From contig CAIXRH010000084.1 of assembly GCA_903921785.1 (NCBI GenBank), forward strand, positions 28,571 through 92,570: a stretch of 64,000 bases of DNA, in the 5' to 3' direction. Below, in pieces: positions 52,172 through 60,754 of this stretch; within the stretch, counting starts at the first letter, position 1; each line of letters begins with the position of its first letter. This stretch comes from an uncultured Pseudomonadota bacterium (GTDB lineage Bacteria > Myxococcota_A > UBA796 > SXON01). A model generated the notes under the pieces. It did no database searches. It saw only the letters and a program-made list of their open reading frames with translations, and had not been told where the DNA came from. Both the position numbers and the translations under genes were made by a program.

Positions 52172-52630
52172 CTACCGTGGCCCGCGCACCCTCGGCTTGA
52201 GCGCCGGCTGGTAGCTGCGCAGCTCGTCCACGTCGATCTCCGGCTGCGGCACGCCGCCGTCGAGGAAAGCGAGCCCGCGGGTGTCGCGGCGGGCGACGTC
52301 GCCGTCGATGTGGAACAACCCTTGGGACAACGACGTGGGCTCGTGATCGCGGAGGAACACGAAGACCCGTTCGCCGGGGCGGATCCACGGGGCGCCCGAG
52401 ACGGTCATGCACAGTCCGCTGATGCAGCCGCCGGGAATCCACACGTCGGCTTCGGTGCCGAGGTCCACGAGGTCGATCGTGGCGACCGTCCAGATCTGGT
52501 TGTTCTGCCAGGTGGTGTGCACCTCCACCACGTCGCCGAAGGCGGTGGCGTCGGAGAGCACGGCGAGGGCCTCGGGATCGAGCGCGGCGCTCACCAGGGT
52601 GGCGTGCGCGGCAGCGATGAGCAGGATCAC
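52172..52630 (-). CDS. Small exported protein of unknown function
   Basis: 152 residues from GTG 52630, with AGGAGG four bases upstream. A signal peptide (ILLIAAAHATLVSA) precedes one compact domain with two Cys in CISGLCMTV that may pair, and a beta-rich segment (GDVVEVHTTWQNNQIWTVATIDLVDLG, PGERVFVFLRD). The GDVVxVxxxW...TxxxIxVxxxxxG pattern resembles small beta-barrel domains of secreted proteins in Myxococcota. The GTG overlaps the stop of the matrixin gene (GTGA), so the pair is coupled; a partner role, for example an inhibitor or chaperone of the protease, is possible but not shown. Confidence 0.6.
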   Translation of the reverse strand: MILLIAAAHATLVSAALDPEALAVLSDATAFGDVVEVHTTWQNNQIWTVATIDLVDLGTEADVWIPGGCISGLCMTVSGAPWIRPGERVFVFLRDHEPTSLSQGLFHIDGDVARRDTRGLAFLDGGVPQPEIDVDELRSYQPALKPRVRGPR

Positions 52631-53340
52631 GGGACCTCCTTGCGACGGCGGAAGAGGAGGAGCGCGGCGGGGAGCACCGCGCCCAGGGAGGGGAGGCCGA
52701 CGGCGTCGCAGCCGGAGGAGGGCGGCCCCGCGCCGCTGTCTTCGCTGGCCTCGGAGGCGGGATAGAGCCACGCGGCGACGTCCACGTCGTACTGACTGAG
52801 GTCGCGCTTGTCCACCTCCCCGACCCCCGCGGTCGGGTACATCGTGGCCTCGTGGTGCAGCTCGTCGTGGCCGAGGCCGAGCGCGTGGCCGAATTCGTGG
52901 GTCAGGGCGTTCTGGAGATCGTCGAGGCCCGGCTCGCCGGCGAGGCTCCAGTCGTGGTTGTCCACGTTCACGGCCATGTCGAAGTCCTTGATCGTGCCGT
53001 CGTCGGTGGACCAGGTGCTGGTGAGCGCGAGCAGATCGGCCGAGCCGCCCCACTCGTCCACGAAGAAAACCACGTTCTGCTGGTCGTAGCCGCCGTGGAG
53101 CCCGGTCTGGGTGCCCCGGAAGCGGTAGTCCACGCCGACGCCTTGCACTTCCGTCCACGCTCCGCTGGCCGACACGATGGCGGAGAGGGCGCTCTCCTGG
53201 TCCAGCCCGGCCGAGTTCTCGGTGTCGGCCTGGTACGAGATCGGCATGGAGTCCCAATGCAGGAGGCTCCCCGCCGAGTTTCGGAGGACGGTGTCTCCGG
53301 GGGCGGCGAGCGCCACGGCGAACAGGAGCGGGAGCGGCAT
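52627..53340 (-). CDS. Secreted matrixin-like metalloprotease with MYXO-CTERM-like end
   Basis: 237 residues. A signal peptide (MPLPLLFAVALAAPG) precedes a metzincin catalytic domain. The zinc site HEFGHALGLGH lies at 148-158 and the Met-turn follows as ATMYP (165-169), the matrixin (M10) pattern. The WGGSADLLALTSTW segment fits the strand and loop before it. No pro-domain with a Cys switch is seen. The tail (CDAVGLPSLGAVLPAALLLFRRRKE) has a Cys, a hydrophobic stretch and Arg residues, so it may be held at the surface. It is probably active. Confidence 0.85.
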   Translation of the reverse strand: MPLPLLFAVALAAPGDTVLRNSAGSLLHWDSMPISYQADTENSAGLDQESALSAIVSASGAWTEVQGVGVDYRFRGTQTGLHGGYDQQNVVFFVDEWGGSADLLALTSTWSTDDGTIKDFDMAVNVDNHDWSLAGEPGLDDLQNALTHEFGHALGLGHDELHHEATMYPTAGVGEVDKRDLSQYDVDVAAWLYPASEASEDSGAGPPSSGCDAVGLPSLGAVLPAALLLFRRRKEVP

Positions 53341-53465
53341 CACGACCTCGGGGGTAGGGATCGGCTCGGCGTCGTTCGGGGATGAGGGCGCGGAAGGTCT
53401 CGGAAGGTCGCGGGGAGGGGTGGCCCGGCGGCGCCCGTTCGGCTAATCTCGGTAGCGGAGGTCGT

Positions 53466-54989
53466 ATGCTCCAGCACGCCACCCGCCCGCCGTCCCGTGA
53501 TCGTAAGGCCGCGCCGGAGGCCGAGGGGCCCCAGGTCGCCCCGGCCGACAAGCAGACCCGGCTCGGCAACTCGGCGCTCGCTGGGCGCACCGGCGGGCAG
53601 AGCGGCGAGTCTGCCCTCGGCAACGAGGAGCTGTCCTCCTGGCTCAACGACGAAGAGCAGCACATCGGCGGTCCGGTCAGCGCGCGCGGCGATGGTGTGG
53701 GCCCGATGCGCGCCAGCAAGACCAACAAGGGCCAGTGGGGCGCGCTGGTGGGCGATGAGGACGAAGTGGTCCTCACCACCAACATGGATGGTTCGGGCGA
53801 CAAGATCACCGTGCCTGACGGCAAGCCCTGCAAGGTCCTGGAGGCCTCCGGCGACAAGGTGAAGGTCGAAGTGCGGGTCGACAAGGCCACGAAGCAGGGC
53901 TGGGTGGCCCTCGCGAAGTTCTCCGACGAGCCCCAGCTCAACCGCGACGACGAAGCGCCCGGCCTCAAGGACGACTTCCTCTTCGCCAAGCAGAAGGGCG
54001 ACCACTCTCCGGTCGATCCCAAGGGCACGGACACCGCCCAGGGCGCCCTGGGAGACTGCTACTTCATCGCGTCGATGGCGGCGGTGGCCAACGTCTCCCC
54101 GCAGAGCATCAAGGACGCGATCAAGTACAACAAGGACAAGGAGACCTACACGGTCCGGTTCTTCGAGGAGTCCTACGGCGGGCAATCCAAGCCCGTCTAC
54201 ATCGAGGTGGATGCCTACCTCCCCACGGTGCAGGGCAACCGGAGCGACCCGGCCTACGCCGGCGAGCCCGGCGGGAAGCTCTGGCCGGCGATCATGGAGA
54301 AGGCCTACGCCAAGTGGAAGGGCGGGTACGAAGCCATGGGCAACGGCGGCTATGGCAGCAAGGCGATGGCCGAGATCACCGGCGGCAAGAGCACGGAGAA
54401 GAGCCCCAGCTCGCTGAAGGAGGAGGAGGTCATCCCCTACTTCGAGAAGGCCAAGAAGGACGGCATGGCGATCTACGCCGCGGTCATGCACGACAAGCAG
54501 TCCGAGGTTCAGACCCCCTTCACCGGCAGCGGCGACAAGTTCGCCGGCACGGTGACGCACGCCCACCGGTGGAACACGATCGTGCCCGGCACGATGAAGG
54601 TCACCGACAAGAACGGGAAGATGAAGGGCAGCATCACTGACACCGGCAAAGAAGGCGACCTCACCGGGAAGTTCACCGGCGGTGGCTTGAAGGAAGGCAC
54701 GGTCGACTACAAGAAGAACGCGATGGAGCTGGAGATGCGCACGGGCAACGGGCCGGCATCCGCCGAGGACCTCGAGCTCCGTTTCGCCTTCGAAGGCGTG
54801 GTCGACAACGCGAAATTGCTGGTCGCGAACCATGCGTATGCGTTCGATGGCGTGGTCAACGGGAAGGAGTTGCAGTTCTACAACCCCTGGGGAACGTGGC
54901 AGCCGAAGCCGATCACCCCTGGGGAGTTCCTGAAGTACTTCACCAACATCTCGGTCAACAAGGCTCCCCAGGGCGCGACGCAGTCGTAG
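53466..54989 (+). CDS. Calpain-like cysteine protease with injection-system-like N terminus
   Basis: 507 residues from ATG 53466, with GGAGG upstream. No signal peptide. The N terminus is disordered and contains QTRLGNSALAG (30-40), similar in form to the GNAAAQ segment of the protein at 46639. An SH3-like beta domain (about 92-152) is followed by a C2 (calpain) domain: nucleophile Cys198 in QGALGDCYFIASMAAVA, the LWPAIMEKAYAKWKGGYEA block, His456 in ANHAYAF and Asn473 in FYNPWGTW. All three catalytic residues are present. Calcium-activation (EF-hand) domains are absent. It may be an exported effector that cuts proteins in another cell, or a cytoplasmic protease; the N terminus favours the former. 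Confidence 0.8.
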   Translation: MLQHATRPPSRDRKAAPEAEGPQVAPADKQTRLGNSALAGRTGGQSGESALGNEELSSWLNDEEQHIGGPVSARGDGVGPMRASKTNKGQWGALVGDEDEVVLTTNMDGSGDKITVPDGKPCKVLEASGDKVKVEVRVDKATKQGWVALAKFSDEPQLNRDDEAPGLKDDFLFAKQKGDHSPVDPKGTDTAQGALGDCYFIASMAAVANVSPQSIKDAIKYNKDKETYTVRFFEESYGGQSKPVYIEVDAYLPTVQGNRSDPAYAGEPGGKLWPAIMEKAYAKWKGGYEAMGNGGYGSKAMAEITGGKSTEKSPSSLKEEEVIPYFEKAKKDGMAIYAAVMHDKQSEVQTPFTGSGDKFAGTVTHAHRWNTIVPGTMKVTDKNGKMKGSITDTGKEGDLTGKFTGGGLKEGTVDYKKNAMELEMRTGNGPASAEDLELRFAFEGVVDNAKLLVANHAYAFDGVVNGKELQFYNPWGTWQPKPITPGEFLKYFTNISVNKAPQGATQS

Positions 54990-55013
54990 CCCCGAGGGGC
55001 GTCTGGAGGACGC

Positions 55014-55667
55014 ATGTCGTCGTCGAAGGTGCCCGCGGGAGGCGCGCTCTCGGGGCGCGTCGGGGGCGGTGGTCAGCTCCGGCCAGAGCCGGGGGTGCAC
55101 CCCGCCGGGTTGCTCCTCGAAGCGAACGTCGAGCTCCTCGGTGAGCCCGGGGTGATCCTCGACGGGCAACGCCGTGGCTCCGTCCTCCAGGTGGACGCCG
55201 ACGGGCTGGTCGTCCGCCTGTGCGACCTCACCCTGCGCAACGGCGCCGCCGAGGTCGGCGGCGGGCTCTTGGTGAGCGGGTGGAGCGACGTGCGGCTGGA
55301 GCGGTGCGTCATCGAGGGCAACACCGCCACGCTCTCCGGAGGCGGCTCCGGCGGTGGCGTGTACCTCCACCGCGGCACCCTCCGGATGGAGGCGTGCGTG
55401 ATCCGGGACAACATCGCCAATTCCGCGAGCGCCCTGTGCATCACCGGCGCCGCGCGCGCCGAATTGTGCGGTGGCCGGGTGGAAGGCGACATCGTGCTCT
55501 CCGAGGGCGCCGAGCTCACGCTCGACGGCGTACACGTCACCGGGAAGGTCACCGCGCGCGGAACGACCACCCGGGCGCCCACGCTCATCCTCCGCGGCGC
55601 CCAGATCGACGGTGGTGTCGAAAACGATGTGAATCTCCCCGCCCACGTGGTCGTAGAGGCCGGCTGA
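55014..55667 (+). CDS. Parallel beta-helix protein
   Basis: 217 residues. Short strands repeat at about 22-residue spacing with a hydrophobic, Asn/Gly-turn pattern (LEANVELLGEPGVILDGQRRG, LVVRLCDLTLRNGAAEVGGGLLV, VRLERCVIEGNTATLSGGG, LRMEACVIRDNIANSAS). This is the right-handed beta-helix fold of pectate-lyase-like and polymorphic surface proteins. It has no signal peptide. Like the calpain-like protease gene 24 bp upstream, it may be carried out by the same route. No catalytic motif is visible. Confidence 0.65.
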   Translation: MSSSKVPAGGALSGRVGGGGQLRPEPGVHPAGLLLEANVELLGEPGVILDGQRRGSVLQVDADGLVVRLCDLTLRNGAAEVGGGLLVSGWSDVRLERCVIEGNTATLSGGGSGGGVYLHRGTLRMEACVIRDNIANSASALCITGAARAELCGGRVEGDIVLSEGAELTLDGVHVTGKVTARGTTTRAPTLILRGAQIDGGVENDVNLPAHVVVEAG

Positions 55668-55669
55668 AC

Positions 55670-56782
55670 ATGCGAGCGTTCTTGGTTCTCCTCGGGTTTT
55701 CCCTCCTCGCCTGCACCGGCACGTCCACGGACGAGCCGCAGGACACCGCCGCGTGCGACGGTGCCCTGCACACCGACACGATGTCGCTCACCAGCGACGC
55801 CGACGGGCAGGTCACCATCCCCATCACGCTCTCCGACCTCGACGACGCCTTCATGGTGCTCACCGAGAAGGCCTCCGGCACCGCCAGCACCGACGGGGTG
55901 GTGGACCCCGACGGGAACACCGTGCTCGACTGGGAAGACTGGGCGTCGAGCCGCACCTCGCTCACCAACGCGTTCTACGCCTCGCCCGACGTGACCGTCC
56001 TCAACTGGCCGGTGCGCGCCGAGGACGGCCCGCTCTCCCCCGGCGACTGGACGGTGTACGCCTCCACGCTCGACGCCGACGGCTACCCCAAGGCCAAACA
56101 GGCGGTGGATGTGACGGTCCTCCGCCGGCAATGCGTCGCAGGCCGCCCGAGGGTGAAGGTTACGATCGTGTACACCAACCGCCTGGAGAAGGACGCCGAG
56201 GTCACCAGCGCGGTGGAGCAGGCGGCCGACCGGTGGGCGGAGATCTACGGCGCCGCGGGGGTCGACATCGACGTGGACTACGCCTCGGCCGACGCCGACG
56301 GCAGCCTCCCCGAGCCCCTCCCCGGCGACGACGAGTACACCAGCTTCTACAGCGACGTGGGCGAAGGGGTGATGGTCGTCATCGGCGACGACGTGGGCGG
56401 GATGGACGATCTCTTCGGCGAAGCCGGCGGTATTCCTGGCCCGCAGATCGCCACGCCCCACTCGGTGGTCGCCGTGGGCTGGCTCATCCACGCGGGCGCC
56501 GACGCGAGCTTCTCCAAGGACGAGATCGAGCTGCTCGCCGAGACCATGGCCCACGAATCCGGGCACTTCCTCGGGCTCTATCACCCGGTCGAGTCCAGCT
56601 TCGACATGTGGGACGCCCTCGGCGACACCGACAAGTGCACCCGCTCCGGCGACTGCGACGACGCGCTCGGCACCAACATGATGTACCCGTACCCGATCTG
56701 CAGCGGGGCGAAGTGCACCGACCAGGTGGACATCTCCGGTGATCAGGCGGGCGTGCTGCTCAACAACGTGGGGGTCCGGTGA
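55670..56782 (+). CDS. Lipoprotein metzincin metalloprotease
   Basis: 370 residues. The lipobox is LLAC (Cys15), with a short Asp/Thr linker. Residues 30-155 form a beta domain. The catalytic domain (about 160-360) carries HESGHFLGLYH (295-305) and a Met-turn MMYP (337-340); three Cys after it (CTRSGDC, CSGAKC) are typical of the pappalysin/M43-like group with disulfides. It is anchored to a membrane, probably the outer one. Its stop overlaps the start of the next gene by one base (TGATG). Confidence 0.83.
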   Translation: MRAFLVLLGFSLLACTGTSTDEPQDTAACDGALHTDTMSLTSDADGQVTIPITLSDLDDAFMVLTEKASGTASTDGVVDPDGNTVLDWEDWASSRTSLTNAFYASPDVTVLNWPVRAEDGPLSPGDWTVYASTLDADGYPKAKQAVDVTVLRRQCVAGRPRVKVTIVYTNRLEKDAEVTSAVEQAADRWAEIYGAAGVDIDVDYASADADGSLPEPLPGDDEYTSFYSDVGEGVMVVIGDDVGGMDDLFGEAGGIPGPQIATPHSVVAVGWLIHAGADASFSKDEIELLAETMAHESGHFLGLYHPVESSFDMWDALGDTDKCTRSGDCDDALGTNMMYPYPICSGAKCTDQVDISGDQAGVLLNNVGVR

Positions 56783-57213
56783 TGGTTGTCTTCCTCCTCG
56801 GTTCGGCGTTCGCGAGCCCGGCGTACGACCTCTTGAAGCTCCGCGACGCGCCCAGCTGTGCCTCGCTCGGGGAGGCCACCCCGGCGCTCCGCGACGAGCT
56901 CCTCGCCCTCACCGCGCCAGACGTGCTCCCCGCGGCGGTGCCGATGCGCGCCACGCTGTGCCTCGCCGAACGCTTCCCGACCGATCCGGTGGTGGAAGCT
57001 GCGTTTGTGGCCTGGGCGGGCGACTCGGCGCGGCCGGGCGAGGTGCTCGAGGTGCTCAACCACGAAGCGCAGCTCCGCGAGCCCACGGCGGCGCTCCTGG
57101 TGCAAGCGGCGTTGGCGGCTCCGAACGCGCGGGTGCGCGCCCGCGCGGCGTTGGTGGCGGAGGCGAGCCTGCGCCCGTCGGTGCACGTGCTCGCGGCGAA
57201 GCCGGCGCAGTAG
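56782..57213 (+). CDS. Small exported helical protein
   Basis: 143 residues. A signal peptide (MVVFLLGSAFASPA) is followed by an all-helical domain with repeated Ala/Leu-rich helices (LRDELLALTAPDVLPAAVPMRATLCLAERF, DPVVEAAFVAWAGDSARPGEVLEVLNHEAQL, ALLVQAALAAPNARVRARAALVAEA), like HEAT-type repeats. Two Cys may form a disulfide. It is coupled to the metzincin gene upstream, so a partner or inhibitor role is possible. A GTG one codon earlier could also be the start. Confidence 0.6.
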   Translation: MVVFLLGSAFASPAYDLLKLRDAPSCASLGEATPALRDELLALTAPDVLPAAVPMRATLCLAERFPTDPVVEAAFVAWAGDSARPGEVLEVLNHEAQLREPTAALLVQAALAAPNARVRARAALVAEASLRPSVHVLAAKPAQ

Positions 57214-57625
57214 CCCTGGGAGCCGTGCCGGGCGCCTGGCCGGCGAGGTTGTTCCGGCCGGCGACGGCAGGACGGTCGTCGCTTGTGCCCCCTCGCGTGG
57301 GCGCCGCCGCCCGCTCCCGCGGGCCCGAGGGGAGCCGGGCTCGGGGGGCTGGCCGCCGGAGCGGTGGATGGGCGCGGGCGCTGGGCGTCCCTGCCGGGCA
57401 CTCGACCGCCGCCGCGATCGGGGCGGGCTTGGGGTTCACGAAGTCTGGAAACCATCAAGTGTTCCACGACCCCGTACTCTTCAGGTTGAATGGGGCCTAC
57501 GTGCCGGAGCGCCCGAGGCTTGCCCCTCGTGAGCGCCCCTCGCCGGGGGACAAGGGGTAGGCGCGGCGTGCGACGGGGGACGTGGGGGACGCACGCAGTG
57601 GCGTGCCGACCGAGCGTCCCCCGAC
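57214..57625. other. 412-bp gap with repeat family B copy 2
   Basis: This gap lies between convergent genes. It contains repeat B copy 2 (57265-57335; exact 34-bp core 57299-57332) and GGCCGGCGA in two direct copies (57238, 57256). The stretch 57430-57500 is visibly richer in A/T, as promoter DNA would be, but no reading frame with good codon use follows. Nothing else is recognised. Confidence 0.5.
57265..57335. repeat. Intergenic repeat family B, copy 2 (inverted)
   Basis: Positions 57299-57332 are the exact reverse complement of 25389-25422. The homology continues with a GACGGTCGTC run near 57270 that matches the ACCGTC end of copy 1. The hairpin GCCCGC-TCCC-GCGGGC is kept. Confidence 0.75.
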
Positions 57626-58495
57626 TCACGGCCGGTCGAGGCGCCAGACCTGGGCCCGGTCCACGGCGACGCGCCGGTCGTCGTCGGTTACCTGCTGGTA
57701 GTAGCGGAGCATGACGGCGATGGAGTGCCCGGTGAGCGACGCGGCGATGCCGGGGGCGATCCCGGCACGCAACAGCCGGGAGACCACCATGCGGCGGAGT
57801 CCGTGGGGCGTGAAGCGGGGCACGCGCGCCAGCCGGCACGCCTGCGCGAGTCGGCGCAGGAGGCCCTGGATGGGCGCGGCGACGGGTCCGAATCGGAGCA
57901 AGGGTGCTTCGGGAGCATCGTCGCGCGCCGCGAGCACCCGGAGCGTCGGGGCGTCCACGGGGAACCATCGGAGTCCCGTCTTGCGCGCGCCCTCGTGCCG
58001 GCCGAGCGCGAGCTGGGCGCTAGGCACGTCGAGGTCGGCGTGAACCAGACGCACGACCTCCCCGACGCGAGCGCCGGTACAGGCCAGGAGATGCAGCGCG
58101 AGGCGCCAGTCGTCGGCGGGCATCCGCGCGAGGACCGCGCGGACGTCCGCGGTGGTGGGCGTACGATGGTTGCAGCGGTACTCCGCGCGCTCGATCCGCA
58201 GCTTCGGCATTCGGATCGCGGGCAAAGCAGGGAGGAGCCCCTCGCGAACGGCCCAGTTCACCGCGATGCGGACCACGCGCAGCTCGAGTTCGAGGGTGCG
58301 CGGCGAGAGGTGCGCCGAGGCACGCGCGGCGGCGTAGCGGCGAAGATCCAGGCGCTCGACCTCCTGGCTGGCGGCCAGGTCCCGAAGGTGCGCCGCCACG
58401 CGCCGGTAGGTCACCTGCGTGGCCGGGGAGAGGTCGTCTCGCTGCGCGAGGGCGTCGAGCCAGCGGTCGAGGAGTACGGTAACGGTGAGCGGCAT
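57626..58495 (-). CDS. Tyrosine recombinase/integrase
   Basis: 289 residues. An N-terminal core-binding (SAM-like) domain (about 1-95, LLDRWLDALAQRDDLSPATQVTYRRVAAHL) precedes the catalytic domain. Catalytic residues visible: Arg in TGARVGEVVRL, HGLRR (His and Arg), GHS (His) and the nucleophile Tyr in MLRYYQQV. The Lys is likely in the GARKTGLRW hairpin. The layout is of the XerC/D-like or phage/integron type. It lies beside a truncated Rhs gene and may have brought in or still move the island; no attachment site or tRNA was seen. Confidence 0.9.
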   Translation of the reverse strand: MPLTVTVLLDRWLDALAQRDDLSPATQVTYRRVAAHLRDLAASQEVERLDLRRYAAARASAHLSPRTLELELRVVRIAVNWAVREGLLPALPAIRMPKLRIERAEYRCNHRTPTTADVRAVLARMPADDWRLALHLLACTGARVGEVVRLVHADLDVPSAQLALGRHEGARKTGLRWFPVDAPTLRVLAARDDAPEAPLLRFGPVAAPIQGLLRRLAQACRLARVPRFTPHGLRRMVVSRLLRAGIAPGIAASLTGHSIAVMLRYYQQVTDDDRRVAVDRAQVWRLDRP

Positions 58496-58588
58496 CGCGG
58501 GGTTGGACCCCGCCGAGCCGGGGGAGCGTCACCGCGGCGTCCCCGTCCCCGAGCTGGCGGGAGCCGCTCCGGGCGGGGGTGCGGGCAG

Positions 58589-59698
58589 TATGAGGAGTAC
58601 CATCCGTACGGGACTACAGCGTGGTGGGCCGGCGACGCGGCGTTGGTGGGGCAGAAACGGTACAAGTACACCGGGATGGAACGGGATGAAGAGACCGGGC
58701 TGCAGTGCCATGGGAGGCGGTACTACGCGACGTGGTTGGGGAGGTGGACGTCGGCGGATCCGATTGGGTTGGGGGATGGGACAAACAGGTATGCGTACTG
58801 TCAAGGGCAACCGGTAGGGTCATTCGATCAAAGCGGCATGGGAGGGCTCCGGGCCACCGGCGTCGGCGCCCCTGACGCGCAGATGATTGGCGACTTGGTG
58901 GGCCTCGGATGGCAGAGGGCAGACGCGCAGGCGGCCGTTCAGGGAGTAGAGGATATCACGGTAGATCTTCCTGAGACGCGCGCCGTGCTGTTTTCGCTGC
59001 TCCGCGACATGAAGGTCGCCCAGGCGGGCGAGTCGTCGTCGGACGTCTCGACGTTAGAGGACGTGCAGTCAGGGTATGCCAAACTGGATCCAGAAAATCT
59101 CGTGACTCCAGCGACGAATTTGCGGTATGTCGGAACGGTCCGCGAGGATAAGGTCCTCAAGGAAAAGGCGCGACAAGCGGAGATGCGATTTGGACTAGTG
59201 GTTTCGCACGCCGGATACCACGTCGTCAACAGGGAGTTCACACACCCACTTGGAATTGATGCTGGTGAGGGGTGGGCGTATGGCCTGGAGTACGCGCTAT
59301 CTCGACGCGCAGGCGCGACTTGGCGGTCAAACGAAATCGTCGCTCAAGTTCAACAACGAGCAAACAGCGCGCGCGCAGGGGCATGGCTGGAAGCCGCGTT
59401 CCTCGAGAACTTCACTACCAGCGGTCTTCTCGTAGCCGGGCTGTTGGACGCCCAGAGAGAGGGGCAGAAGATCGACGGCTTCACGGGGGATCATCTCCTG
59501 GCGACCGTGCTGATGCACTCGCGGACGAACTCATACGGATCCGACCCGAACGCAGACTGGTACGCCCGGCTGTTCGAGGAGGCCGACTTCCCTGAACGGG
59601 CCACCCTAACTTCGCTCGTTGCCAAGACGAGTGTCGTTTCGTGGGAGGACGGGGTCAAAATTCTGAAGGCAGAGGAGTCAACTGAACATGCTCGATGA
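58589..59698 (+). pseudogene. Orphan Rhs C-terminal tip with toxin domain, 5' truncated
   Basis: Rhs core homology begins abruptly at about 58589 (YEEYHPYGTTAWWAGD) without the many YD repeats or a start. The core end is intact: KRYKYTGMERDEETGLQCHGRRYY, the WLGRWTSADPIGLGDG motif and GSFDQSGM. This is followed by a variable tip of about 285 residues (58850-59698), lower in GC than the rest of the window. The tip is not recognised; its C-terminal half is helical with an internal hydrophobic segment. The first in-frame Met lies in KYTGMERDEE (about 58677). The remnant is probably silent unless joined to a complete Rhs gene by recombination. The next gene overlaps its end. Confidence 0.75.
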
Positions 59699-60197
59699 AC
59701 ACCGCCGGTATCTGCTCGCGACGCTTGCGATTCTGACGGCATCGGTGACTTCAGTTGCAAATCATTTCTTCGGTGCCGAGCGAGTGGACGCCGCGGTCTC
59801 ACTTGGAGCCGTCCTTCTGTCCGCATCCATCGGGCCGCGAATGCGGATTCGACCTCAAGAACTGTTCGCGGTGTACCTAACTCTTTCGTGGCTGACTCTG
59901 ACCACCGTGTTCGTAGTGCCCCCAGACGATGCGGCCACCGTGCCGACTTGGCTGCACCTCGCGTTGCGGTTCCTCATGTGGAGGTCCGCGCTTTGCACCG
60001 ACTCGATGTCGTCCCCGGCTTGCACCCTTCCGCTCCTCGTGGCAGCGATTCCCGAGGACGTGTTCGCACTGCGGGCATGGCCTGTCGACCACGCTCAGGG
60101 CTGTGACGCGCTGGTGGCAGTCAGTGCCGACATGGCCCTTGCTTTTCACTTGGCCGTTCGATCTGTTCGGCGGGGCTTTGGACCCGCCGCCAAGTAG
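59688..60197 (+). CDS. Candidate immunity protein, membrane
   Basis: 169 residues. The start overlaps the end of the Rhs tip by 11 bases, the usual place for a cognate immunity gene. Four hydrophobic segments (LLATLAILTASVTSVANHFF, VSLGAVLLSASIG, LFAVYLTLSWLTLTTVFVVP and WLHLALRFLMW) suggest an inner-membrane protein. A membrane immunity protein would fit a toxin that acts at or across the inner membrane. No family was recognised. Low GC marks it as part of the acquired cassette. Confidence 0.6.
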   Translation: MLDEHRRYLLATLAILTASVTSVANHFFGAERVDAAVSLGAVLLSASIGPRMRIRPQELFAVYLTLSWLTLTTVFVVPPDDAATVPTWLHLALRFLMWRSALCTDSMSSPACTLPLLVAAIPEDVFALRAWPVDHAQGCDALVAVSADMALAFHLAVRSVRRGFGPAAK

Positions 60198-60264
60198 CCG
60201 ATCCGGCTCATGAGTCCTGGTTGCGGTTCCGGATGAGCGACAACAGTCTCTCGACGCCATCGCC

Positions 60265-60735
60265 CTAAAGGCAGCTATCTGGGTCTGTAATTCGTACAAA
60301 GTACATTGTCTCGTCGCACGCCTGGATCGCCCCCCCAGCGGCGGACAGGCCGATATCCAGAGCGGCCTCCGCATCAACCTCAATGCCTGCATCGAACCGC
60401 GCTGCCCAGGTCACCCAATCGCCGGACTTACACCGCGAAGCGAACGGGACGATACGTGACAGTGCGTATTTTAGTGCTCGGACTGCCTCTTCTCGATTCG
60501 TTGCGGTCGCGGCCCACGAACGCACTGCGCAAGCCGTGGCAAGGGCCTCCGCGTGATCTTGCACCGCACCTCCCGTGCATGGACCAAACCGCGCTTGGGC
60601 CTGAACACCACCGAATTCGCATGCCGTGGCTCCCCAAAACGGACCGCGCGAAGTCGTACACCTTACGAATGGAATGCCAGGGTCCGCTGCAGCGCGCGAG
60701 GCGATGAGTGTCGTCAGGAAGAGTGTGCGCCACAT
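60265..60735 (-). CDS. Candidate immunity protein, exported
   Basis: 156 residues, 19 bp downstream of the stop of the second Rhs gene on the same strand. A signal peptide (MWRTLFLTTLIASRAAAD) and six or seven Cys (CTTSRG, ACEFGG, GPCTGG, TACAVRSW, SRCKSGD, ACDETM, DSCL) point to a disulfide-bonded periplasmic protein. An exported immunity protein would fit a toxin that acts in the periplasm. The family was not recognised; the gene has lower GC than the backbone. Confidence 0.6.
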   Translation of the reverse strand: MWRTLFLTTLIASRAAADPGIPFVRCTTSRGPFWGATACEFGGVQAQARFGPCTGGAVQDHAEALATACAVRSWAATATNREEAVRALKYALSRIVPFASRCKSGDWVTWAARFDAGIEVDAEAALDIGLSAAGGAIQACDETMYFVRITDPDSCL

Positions 60736-60754
60736 TGGGTTTGTCCCACCTCAA

